Shown here: positions 1 through 7,400 of the stretch, piece by piece
Layout: the number at the start of each line of letters is the position of its first letter
Numbering within the stretch: the stretch's first letter is position 1
NCBI GenBank assembly: GCA_964446285.1
Contig: CAYUNT010000070.1
Coordinates: forward strand, 1-19,634
Reading direction: 5' to 3'
Origin: CAYUNT01 sp964446285
GTDB taxonomy: Bacteria > Sumerlaeota > Sumerlaeia > SLMS01 > CAYUNT01
Length of the DNA: 19,634 bases
The notes under the pieces: model-generated
What the model was told of the DNA's origin: nothing
The model's input: only the letters and a program-made list of their open reading frames with translations
Database searches by the model: none
Program-made: the position numbers and the translations under genes

Positions 1-6
1 AAGGGA

Positions 7-36
7 TTGTTTTTTATGCAATTTTAAGAATATAAA
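7..36 (+). promoter_or_regulatory. Candidate sigma-70-type promoter upstream of the CARDB protein gene
   Basis: TTGTTT (7-12) and TATAAA (31-36) are separated by 18 bases in an AT-rich stretch that contrasts with the GC-rich sequence after about position 40. The -10 box matches consensus at five of six positions and the -35 box only in its TTG. Transcription would begin near 43, about 65 bases before the ATG at 109. This is the window edge, so upstream context is missing. The match is by eye only. Confidence 0.3.
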
Positions 37-108
37 CGGGCTGACGGATCAGGGCATCTTGTCGCCGCGCGGGCGTTCTATCCTTCAGCGGCGCCCCCGC
101 TGGATGAA

Positions 109-1947
109 ATGGCCCAATCCCAAAACGCCAGCGTTTCGGACTCCGCAAAGGTCAGCGCAGTCCAGCAGGAAGCCGCTTCGGGGGCTTCGCAAGCATGGAC
201 TTTCTATAATGATGCTTTGGCCCAATTGTCCGCCGCCATGGAGCAAGGCGATACGGATCAGGCCAGGGCGCAATTTATGGCCCTGCAAGCCATCGAAGTG
301 CCTTTGCAGGGGCATCTGGAACAATCGCTTGCCGCCGTATTCGGGGTGGCCGCCCAGGCCATGTCCAAACCGGGATTCCGAGACGCCTACACATCGGCTA
401 CCAGCGAACTGGGGCAGGCGGCGGGCGAACGGCTGCACCTGCAACTGCTCGTGGCAGATTACTTGATCAACGTCACAGCAGATTCGCGAAACGCCGCAAA
501 CGCCCAAATCAACCGGGTGCGCCAGGTGATGCCCGCCCTGCTGGCGAGGCTGGCCGCGCTGCGCGATCAGACCGCAGGCATGTCGTCCGCGCCCGTTCTC
601 GTAGTCACGCAGGTTCTCCGCCCGCTCACCGTGGCTCCGGGCGCATTGGATGTCGTTGAGGCAACAGTGAAAAACATCGGCGGAGCTACTGCGTATGGCA
701 ACACGCTGCGCCTGACCCTTGGCCCGGAATCCGCCGCTCTGATTCTGCGGACTTCCGACGAGACGCTTCCCATCCTGATTCCCGGGCAGGAAGTCACTGT
801 TCAGTGGCAGTTCCGCGTGCTGGAAAATGCCAGCGTGAACCGAATCGTTTATTATAGCATCCAGCCGCTTGTTTCCAACGGCGTCCGCCTCGGCAAAACC
901 GGCTCGATTCTCATCAAAGGCGAAGCGTCCGCCTGCCCGTATGAAAACCCGGCCGAATTGCGCGCGATTCGCGTGAACTCGGAGCGCCTGAGCGATTTGC
1001 GATGCGTTGCCCCGATGGCGTCTTTTTCAGATGCAGGACGCGAAATCTCGATGACGCCGTTCCTCGTCAAGGCGGACGTCAACGGCGTGGTTGGCATGGT
1101 GACAGTCAAAAACCTCCCCGATGGCGGTTCGATGACGCTGCCTCTTATCGGGGGGAAAGTAAAATATGACAGCAAAAAAGGCCGCATGATCCTGCGCGCC
1201 AAAGTGCAAAAAGGCAAAGTCTCCGAGACCAAAGAAGTCTTCTCGGGCACCTTCAGCGCAGAACGAGTCGGAAACAACCTTCAGACGGTTCTGATCTGTT
1301 CAGCGCGTGTGCTCGAATCTGGAAAGATGAAGTCCTATAGAAAGACAATTGAGGCGGGCGCCTCTCCACTAGCCAATCCGGCCATCTCGGCGCGTATCGA
1401 TCGCATGGATTTCCGGCCGGTGGACACAAAAGGGAAAAAATTCGCCTCTGCCGCTCTGGAGTTCCAACTTCCGTGGGGAGATGTTCTTTCCGGAAACGCC
1501 AGCGAATCGCGCGGAATCAGGAAACTGAGCGACGGCTCGATGCAGGTCTCGCGCGTTTATTCGCTCTCGTTCTATCAACCGCATCCCCGAACCGGACGTC
1601 CGCGGCGGGTGGGCGCAATGAAGATCAGCATCCCGCTGCACGCGCCCGAAGCCCCGCCGCCGCTGACGGTCAAGTCCGCAAAGATGTCCATTTTCGGACA
1701 GAGTTTCACTGTGGACTCAACGGGATTTGAATACCGGCGCTTATGCCCCGCGGGCACGGTGATTGCGGCAGATTTGTCCTCTTCTAACGCCGCGGCGGCG
1801 GCATCGGCCCCGGAACAGGGCCACGCGGGAAATGCGTCGCTCGACGCCGCGCTAGCGTGGATTGCGGGGCAATCCGGCGGCGGCGCGCAATTGCCCTCGC
1901 TGCTTATCTCCCCTACTCCAAAGGTCACCCCAGCAGCGGCGGAATAA
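109..1947 (+). CDS. CARDB-domain protein of unknown function
   Basis: The 612-residue product is not recognised as a named family. Residues about 1-160 look mostly alpha-helical and rich in Ala, Gln and Leu. Residues about 161-265 resemble a CARDB-type beta-sandwich: VLVVTQVLRPLTVAPG opens it, a VKNIGGATAYGNTL strand follows, and PGQEVTVQWQF sits where such domains carry their conserved PGQ turn. Residues about 275-545 are beta-rich and may hold one or two more immunoglobulin-like domains. The tail is Ala/Gly/Pro-rich and low in complexity. CARDB domains are usually extracellular, yet no signal peptide is visible after the ATG at 109 and no good ribosome binding site precedes it. The same frame stays open, with GC-rich third positions, back to about 61, and the nearest in-frame stop is at 25-27. 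The start is therefore uncertain and the gene may be truncated or frameshifted at its 5' end. The giant protein at 4458-14960 also carries a CARDB domain. Confidence 0.75.
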   Translation: MAQSQNASVSDSAKVSAVQQEAASGASQAWTFYNDALAQLSAAMEQGDTDQARAQFMALQAIEVPLQGHLEQSLAAVFGVAAQAMSKPGFRDAYTSATSELGQAAGERLHLQLLVADYLINVTADSRNAANAQINRVRQVMPALLARLAALRDQTAGMSSAPVLVVTQVLRPLTVAPGALDVVEATVKNIGGATAYGNTLRLTLGPESAALILRTSDETLPILIPGQEVTVQWQFRVLENASVNRIVYYSIQPLVSNGVRLGKTGSILIKGEASACPYENPAELRAIRVNSERLSDLRCVAPMASFSDAGREISMTPFLVKADVNGVVGMVTVKNLPDGGSMTLPLIGGKVKYDSKKGRMILRAKVQKGKVSETKEVFSGTFSAERVGNNLQTVLICSARVLESGKMKSYRKTIEAGASPLANPAISARIDRMDFRPVDTKGKKFASAALEFQLPWGDVLSGNASESRGIRKLSDGSMQVSRVYSLSFYQPHPRTGRPRRVGAMKISIPLHAPEAPPPLTVKSAKMSIFGQSFTVDSTGFEYRRLCPAGTVIAADLSSSNAAAAASAPEQGHAGNASLDAALAWIAGQSGGGAQLPSLLISPTPKVTPAAAE

Positions 1948-1989
1948 GAACGCTGGCCGTTTCATTCAAATACTATTGCACCGATATGC

Positions 1990-2123
1990 GAAGGCGATGA
2001 AATGCTCCTCGCGCCTTCCTGCCAGAAATTGACGTTGCGCGAACGCTTTGCATGGCTCCCAATTGCGCTGTGGGACCGCTAACGCCAACAGCGGGGTCCC
2101 GCGCGCAATTTCTCGATCGGCAG
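1990..2123 (+). other. Structured spacer between the CARDB and TPR-zincin genes
   Basis: Several inverted repeats are stacked in this 193-bp gap. GAAGGCG (1990-1996) pairs with CGCCTTC (2012-2018). GGGACCGCT (2072-2080) pairs with AGCGG (2090-2094) and TCCC (2097-2100), giving nine base pairs with a two-base bulge and a nine-base loop. TTGCGCG (2035-2041) pairs with CGCGCAA (2102-2108), or alternatively AGAAATTG (2024-2031) pairs with CAATTTCT (2106-2113) as part of a longer arm closed by CTGCC (2019-2023) and GGCAG (2119-2123). No T tract follows any of these, so a plain intrinsic terminator is unlikely. A folded leader for the downstream gene or an intercistronic processing element would fit. 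Confidence 0.4.
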
Positions 2124-2140
2124 GCCGGAGCGCCACGCGG

Positions 2141-2992
2141 ATGGATGATCACGCTCTTGTGGAACGCCTTGAACAATTGAAACAGCGCGCCGAAGCCGCC
2201 CGGGGCGACGGAATGCTCGGGCACGCTATGGACGCTTGCAAGGAAGCGCTGGAACTCCTTCAGGTTTGCGCGGCTGAATCGGACTCCGAACATCGCGCAA
2301 CGGAATTCCGCCTGCTCTGCGGCGACATCGCCTGGGATGCAGGCGATCTGCATGAGGCCCTCCGATATTATCAAGAGGCCATCGTTGAAGACCCGGAATC
2401 TCTCGACGCCTCTGCCGCCATTGGATTTGTTCTCTTTCACATGTGCCGTTTCACGGCGGCGCGCGCCACGCTCGAGGCCATCAGCGCCGAAGCGCCCGAT
2501 ATGCCCGACGTATGGTATTACCTTGGCCTTCTGGCTCAGCGGGCGGGCGAACCCGGCTTGGAAAGCTATGCCTTCCAAAAGGCCGCCCGCATCGACTCCG
2601 AACGCTACCCGGTTCCCATTGAAGTCACGCGCGAGGAAGTGGAGGCCATGCTCTCGGAGATGATCGACTCGCTTCCGCGTCCGCTCCACAAGGCGCTCTC
2701 GAATGTGCCAATCCTGCTCGAGGATTTGCCGAACGACTCGATTTTGTTTTCGGAAGACCCGCCGCTCGATCCGCTTCTGCTCGGGCTTTTTACCGGACAG
2801 CCGCTCGATGAACAGAGCGCGTTCAATCAACCGGCGGACATCACGCGCATTCTCCTATTCAAAAAGAACATCGAACGCGTGGCGCCCAATCCCGATGCAT
2901 TGCGGCGTGAGCTGTGGATTACGCTCAAACACGAAATCGGCCACTACTGGGGTCTGGACGAAGACGAACTCGCCGCCCGGGGCCTGGAATAA
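2141..2992 (+). CDS. TPR protein with C-terminal zincin-type metallopeptidase domain
   Basis: This 283-residue protein combines two parts. Residues about 55-150 form two to three tetratricopeptide-like helical hairpins (for example GDIAWDAGDLHEALRYYQEA, followed by a spaced repeat of the same pattern). Residues about 165-283 match the small bacterial metallopeptidase family Pfam Zincin_1 (formerly DUF1025), with the zinc motif HEIGHYWGLDED at residues 264-275. His264 and His268 should bind zinc, Glu265 should be catalytic, and an acidic residue just after the motif is the usual third ligand in this family. Zincin_1 proteins are normally about 110-140 residues without a TPR part. The start at 2141 is chosen because GGAG lies at 2127-2130, ten bases upstream. 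An in-frame ATG at 2048 would add 31 residues of unlikely composition read through the hairpins of the spacer. There is no signal peptide, so the protein is probably cytoplasmic. Its substrate is unknown. Confidence 0.85.
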   Translation: MDDHALVERLEQLKQRAEAARGDGMLGHAMDACKEALELLQVCAAESDSEHRATEFRLLCGDIAWDAGDLHEALRYYQEAIVEDPESLDASAAIGFVLFHMCRFTAARATLEAISAEAPDMPDVWYYLGLLAQRAGEPGLESYAFQKAARIDSERYPVPIEVTREEVEAMLSEMIDSLPRPLHKALSNVPILLEDLPNDSILFSEDPPLDPLLLGLFTGQPLDEQSAFNQPADITRILLFKKNIERVAPNPDALRRELWITLKHEIGHYWGLDEDELAARGLE

Positions 2993-3372
2993 TAGCGAGT
3001 TGCAAGCAACGTTCTTTCGCTCATCTGCGAAGACTGACGCCTGAAGATAGCCGCCTCCCGCCTGGCCCAGGATTGGGAAAGTAGCGAGGCGGAAGCGTGT
3101 CGCAATGATACACATCCTCGCCTTCGCACCTGTCACATATTTTCGGCGTGAAACACAAGGAACATGTGGGCCATAACGATACACTTCCCCCATAACACTT
3201 TCCCAGACATCAAAACAACAACTCCCACAATATCAACGCTTCGCCATTTTCAAATCATGCCAGCATCTCTAAAAACGGATTTGGCACAATGTTTGTTATT
3301 TCTCCTTGCGTGGCGGACAGGAATTCCGCCGGAGGACTACGCGTCCTCACATCGTCGAGGAGGTGATTTCCG
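2993..3372 (+). other. 380-bp gap with a hairpin and the hsp20 regulatory region
   Basis: No convincing gene was found here. The stretch from about 3000 to 3300 has a different texture from the coding sequence, with many CA and AT steps. A hairpin at 3084-3121 pairs GCGAGG with CCTCGC and, inside it, GTGT with ACAC. No CIRCE operator (TTAGCACTC with its inverted partner) is present, so HrcA control of the downstream hsp20 genes is not supported. The last 90 bases hold a possible sigma-54-like element and a set of alternative hairpins around the ribosome binding site, listed separately. Confidence 0.5.
3282..3297 (+). promoter_or_regulatory. Sigma-54-like promoter element upstream of hsp20 (weak)
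   Basis: TGGCAC (3282-3287), five bases, then TTGTT (3293-3297) follows the sigma-54 layout TGGCAC-N5-TTGCW. GG and the -12 G have the correct ten-base separation. The -12 C is replaced by T, and that position is usually invariant. Transcription would start near 3308, giving a leader of about 65 bases. No activator gene or upstream activator site was seen. Confidence 0.25.
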
Positions 3373-3375
3373 ATG
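3312..3375 (+). promoter_or_regulatory. Candidate RNA switch or thermometer in the hsp20 leader
   Basis: Hairpin 1 pairs GGCGGA (3312-3317) with TCCGCC (3325-3330). Hairpin 2 pairs GAGGAC (3332-3337) with GTCCTC (3343-3348) across five bases. The 3' arm of hairpin 2 can instead pair, as TCCTC (3344-3348), with GAGGA (3357-3361) in the ribosome binding site. CATCG (3350-3354) can pair with CGATG (3371-3375), which includes the ATG. The SD pairing competes directly with hairpin 2. The layout resembles heat-shock RNA thermometers, but no ROSE or FourU consensus was identified. Confidence 0.4.
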
Positions 3376-3819
3376 AGGCTCATTCGCTGGCAAAACAATA
3401 CCGCTCCCTTTGGAATGCTGAGGTCCCTCCAGAGCGATCTCAGCCAGTTGTTCGACGTCTTCGAGCCGCCCGTTCCCGAGCGTTGGGGACTTTCCACGGG
3501 TGCTTTCGTTCCGCCAATGGACCTTTACGATCAGACGGATAAATTCGTCGCGCGCATGGACCTGCCGGGCGTGGAAAAGGACAAGGTCGAGGTGACCGTA
3601 GTGGGCGACACCCTGACCATCCGCGGCGAGAAGACCAGCCAGAAAACCCAGGGCTGCCAGCATACGGAACGCGCATTCGGCACGTTCAGCCGTTCGCTGG
3701 CACTGCCGGCCGCGGTAGATGCGGAGAAAGTGACAGCCGCCTTGCGCGACGGCGTTCTCGAAGTGGTTCTGCCCAAGAGCGAGCGTTCCCGCCCGCGCCA
3801 GGTTTCGGTAAAGGCCTAA
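3373..3819 (+). CDS. Hsp20/alpha-crystallin family small heat-shock protein (first copy)
   Basis: The 148-residue product is an ATP-independent holdase that binds unfolding cytoplasmic proteins as oligomers. The N-terminal arm (residues 1-45) is short and hydrophobic, with the LQSDLSQLFDVFEP pattern typical of bacterial class A proteins. The alpha-crystallin domain covers about 46-140: FVPPMDLYDQTDKFVARMDL opens it, DLPGVEKDKVEVTV and LTIRGEK are the usual strands, and DGVLEVVLPK (126-135) is the family signature. The tail ends QVSVKA, where VSV takes the place of the usual I-x-I/V oligomerisation motif. GAGGAGGTGA (3357-3366) precedes the ATG with six or seven bases between. It is followed 116 bases later by a second, different hsp20, and the two are probably co-transcribed. 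Confidence 0.95.
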   Translation: MRLIRWQNNTAPFGMLRSLQSDLSQLFDVFEPPVPERWGLSTGAFVPPMDLYDQTDKFVARMDLPGVEKDKVEVTVVGDTLTIRGEKTSQKTQGCQHTERAFGTFSRSLALPAAVDAEKVTAALRDGVLEVVLPKSERSRPRQVSVKA

Positions 3820-3828
3820 GCCCGGGAT

Positions 3829-3848
3829 CGCGAGGCTCCGCACTCGCG
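3829..3848 (+). other. Intercistronic hairpin between the two hsp20 genes
   Basis: CGCGAG (3829-3834) pairs exactly with CTCGCG (3843-3848) across an eight-base loop, ten bases after the first hsp20 stop codon. No T run follows. It may stabilise the upstream message or act as a processing site. Confidence 0.35.
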
Positions 3849-3935
3849 CGCCGCTCTTGAACCGAAGCAACCTTCATTCCCATTACGCCCAATCCAACTC
3901 GGGCGCGCTTTACACGAGGCAGGAGGTGAACAACC

Positions 3936-4352
3936 ATGTCGGATGAAAAACGCGAACTCATGCAGGCGGAAAAAACGGATGCGGCTCACGCGGCACAAGC
4001 GCAGCGCCCCAACTCCGCCGTAGCCCCTCGATACGAAATCGTCGAAGAAGAGCATCAGTTCACCATTCGGCTGGACATGCCAGGAGTGAACAAAGACACG
4101 CTCGACGTGCAGGTGGATCGCGAGTCGCTGGTGGTGCGCGGACGCCGCACCGAATCGGCGGCGGCCTCGGCGGGGACGGCGGAAATGCGGCCTATCCTTC
4201 GCGAACGTCCACAGGCGGATTATTATCGCGAGTTCTCGATCGACGACACCGTGGATTGGGAAAAGACCTCGGCGTCGGTCAGCAACGGAGTGGCCGTGAT
4301 CGTCATGCCCAAGGCCAAGCACGCCAAGCCGTGCCGCGTGAAGGTGGAATAA
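3936..4352 (+). CDS. Hsp20/alpha-crystallin family small heat-shock protein (second copy)
   Basis: The 138-residue product has an alpha-crystallin domain at about 31-127: PRYEIVEEEHQFTIRLDMPG, then VNKDTLDVQV, SLVVRGRR and the signature NGVAVIVMPK (117-126). The N-terminal arm (1-30) is hydrophilic and Ala/Gln-rich, unlike the hydrophobic arm of the neighbour, and the tail CRVKVE lacks a clear I-x-I motif. The loop after RGRR carries an Ala/Glu-rich insert (about 72-85). Outside the core fold the two proteins share little, so recent tandem duplication is unlikely. CAGGAGGTGA ends six or seven bases before the ATG. The gene ends 59 bases before the shared terminator at 4412-4453. It is probably a holdase with partners or client range different from the first copy. 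Confidence 0.93.
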   Translation: MSDEKRELMQAEKTDAAHAAQAQRPNSAVAPRYEIVEEEHQFTIRLDMPGVNKDTLDVQVDRESLVVRGRRTESAAASAGTAEMRPILRERPQADYYREFSIDDTVDWEKTSASVSNGVAVIVMPKAKHAKPCRVKVE

Positions 4353-4411
4353 TCCCGGAAAAGGCAATTTCCTCCGGGTAAAACCAGAACTTCCGCAAGA
4401 CCAGGCAAAAG

Positions 4412-4453
4412 ATTCCAAGCCTGCTTCAAAAAGGCATGAAGCAGGCTTGGAAT
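4412..4453. terminator. Bidirectional terminator between hsp20 and the giant gene
   Basis: A perfect 16-bp inverted repeat, ATTCCAAGCCTGCTTC (4412-4427) and its exact complement at 4438-4453, encloses a ten-base loop. On the plus strand TTCTCTATTTC follows, and on the minus strand CTTTTGCC follows. It lies between two convergent genes, 59 bases after the hsp20 stop and four bases after the giant gene's stop, so it can serve both. The T tracts are imperfect. Confidence 0.8.
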
Positions 4454-4457
4454 TTCT

Positions 4458-7400
4458 CTATTTCACGATCCAGATTTGATAGGCATCGACTCGGATTTGC
4501 GCTTCGGGCGGGCCATCGGGTCCGGATTCCACCAAGCCGGTGTTGTCGCGCGCGACGGCCACAAACCCATACGTGTGGCTGCCTTTGGCGCGATACACGG
4601 CGGAGGTTTCCGTCACGCCGCGCAGCCAGGCTTCATAGGGGCCGCCGTCGGTGGAAACATAGATGTCGAAGCTGGCGATGCCCGAGCCGTCGCCGTCGCT
4701 GCCACTCCATTGCACCGCAATTCGCGTGCTCATGGTCTTTTCCGGCAGCGCCTCGACGTGGCTTTCCGGCGGCACGGCGTCGATGGTGTTCACAACTTCG
4801 TTCGTGTCCATCGGCGGATTCACGTCGAACACAATCCGCGCGCTGTTGCGGATCACCGTGCGATGCGCCAGGCCCGGTTTGGGTTTGATGGAGTAGGTCA
4901 CGTATCCCTGCCCGCGATCGCCGCCTGTCGTGTTGGGCGGCAGGAATCCCGCCCACGGGTCTTCCGGCAGGCTTCGGATGTCTGGATCGTATGACTGCAT
5001 GCTCCAGCGGATTGTGCTGGTTTCGGGATCGAGTTCCACGCGCGAATCCACGGGATACGGGTCCGTATCCACGGGAATCAGTGCGCGGAAAGCCTTTGCG
5101 CCGCTTGGTATTTCGCGAGATGCGCGATTGAATCCGATTTCGAGCGGCTGGAAGGCCGCCGCGTCGAGGTTGGCATTCAGCGAGTCGGCGATGAAGACCT
5201 CCTGCGCAGGAAGCGTGGCGGTGGTCACATTTTCAAAGTGAATCGTATAGACGATGGCGGCATTGGGCGCAATCCAGCCCTCCGGCCCGTATCCGATTGT
5301 ATTTTTCTCATTCGGGTCGCCGCCCTGTCCGCCGGTTCCGTTGCCGCCGCCGCCGGGGTCAGGACTGCCTGTGGGTGTGGGCGCGGGGGTGATGGGCGGC
5401 GCGGTAGGGCCAGGCGTGCCGGTTGTGCTCGGCCCGGGCGTCGGGCTGGGGCCGGGCGTTGCGCCGGTGGGCGATGGACCGGGCGTGGGAGTCGGTCCGG
5501 TTGGCACTGGCGTAGGAACTTGAGTAGGCCCGCCCGATGTGGGCGTAGGCCCGGTGGGCTGGGGACCTGTGGGCGAACCAACAGGAGTTGGCTTGGTTCC
5601 GGTGGGAGTTGGCTTTTCGGTTTCGGTGGCGGAAGGAGACGGAGTAGGCGACGGGGTTGGAGTTTTGCACTTATCGCAGGCTTCCTTCAAAGCCTTCAGG
5701 GCTTTGGCGTGATCCGACAGGGCTTTATGATAGGCATCTTCGAGGCTCTGGTAGGTTTTCAGCGCATCGCCCAAGTCATTATTCACGGCATCCTGCGTGA
5801 GTTTTTTCAAATCCTGGAAGGATTGTATGATATCGACAAGACCGGCAATAGCGCCTGCATAACCCGGAGTGTTTGTGGCGATCGAGGCAATATCAAAGGG
5901 CAGGGCGAGGAACGAAGCCAGCATGTTGTTCATCGTTCCAACCCAGTTTTCTGGATCATGACCGGTATGATAATCCGTGATAAATGACTCAAAGATGTTT
6001 TCGATGGTTGCCAGTTTGAGCGCGATACCGTTTTCTATCAGGTTGCCGAAAATGGAAGAGGCATTTGCGGCTGCGCCCGATGCGCCGCTCAGCATCGGCC
6101 CCCATTCGGCGATGCTCTCCTGCAAAAATGCGACTTTCCCAATCAGCATGGCCGTCTTATAGTAGATTTCGAGCATGTCGGTGAGTTCCCAATCGCGCAT
6201 CTTCCAGTAGTAGTCATCCCAATCCTTGAACGCCTTGTTCAGAATGTCTTCGGTTTGGCGGCATTTGCTTTTGGCGTCGAGAATTTCCTGCGCATTGTCG
6301 CATCCCACGGCGGAGCACATGAAATTGTAAGACATCCGCCAGTCGGGCGTGTCGTAAGAGGCGCGTTCGGGCTGATGGAGGTGATTCAGAGGATCGATAA
6401 GCTGGTCGATAATGCCGCCGCCAGAGTTGTCCAATGTGGAAACGGCTGTCGTTCGCCCTTTGGATTTCTTGCGCGCGTCGCTGCCCGAGGGACGGGCCGA
6501 AGCGGCCACATCGCCAAGCACGAAATTCTTCTCGTGCGAGCCGGCGGTCAGGCTGACAAACGCCTGATTGACGTTCCGCCCCCAGGACGACGCGCGAAGT
6601 TGCACGGGGCCAAACGGCAGCGGACCCAGGCGGTAAGCGCCCGCCGAATCTGCGTAAGTCGAGGCGAGAATCACCCCTGATGGCGTCCAGGCCTCGACGC
6701 GCGCGGTGACGAGGGGCTCTCCGGCGGCGTTTTTCACATATCCCGTGACGGTCGCGCCCCGTGAATCCAGCGCGATGTCCAGCGTCCGAGTGGTGGACGG
6801 GTCCAAAGTCTCAATTCCGGGCATGGTTTTCGGCGTCCTGCCTCCGGCGCGCGCCGTGATGTCGAATGCGCCTGCGGGCAGCGTCGAACAGGCATAGCGC
6901 CCGGCGTCGTTCGCAAACGCCCACAGCGAAACCGGGCCGTCCGCCTGAGTGAAGGAAACAAGGGCATAAGGAAGCGGCGCGCCCGTTTCGTCGCGGACCG
7001 TTCCCGCGATGGCGCGTCCGGGTTCGAGGCGAATGCGGGCGGCGGTTAGCGTGGTGGTTGTTTCGATGTGGAAATTCACAACCGTTTCCGCCCAGGGATT
7101 CTTGCGTGCGATCAGCTGATATTCGCCCAATCCCAGCGCGGGGAATAGGGCCGTTCCTTCCGCGTTTGTGTCGAGAATCAGCGAGGGGGCTTTGGCATAG
7201 TCGCCACCGGCCGGACGAAGGAAAAGCGCCGCCGACGCTATCGGAGCCTCCTCGGGCAAGGGGCCGCGCACGGTCACTTGAAGCTGGCCGCTTTCGCCAA
7301 CGAAATCCTGCGCGGGTGGAGTGGCGGCAAGCGTCACCGGGATTCCATTGCGGCGCGCAAAACCGAAATCCTGCCCCAGAACAATTAGATCGTAATTGCC

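Noticed and set aside
2048..2140. Upstream ATG for the TPR-zincin gene
   Set aside because: It lacks a ribosome binding site, adds 31 residues of atypical composition and runs through several hairpins; the ATG at 2141 has GGAG at good spacing.
3000..3372. CIRCE operator for HrcA upstream of hsp20
   Set aside because: No TTAGCACTC/GAGTGCTAA inverted repeat was found.
5312..5668. CRISPR-like or minisatellite array
   Set aside because: The repeats are short degenerate Pro/Thr/Gly codons within a coding frame, without spacers or conserved direct repeats.
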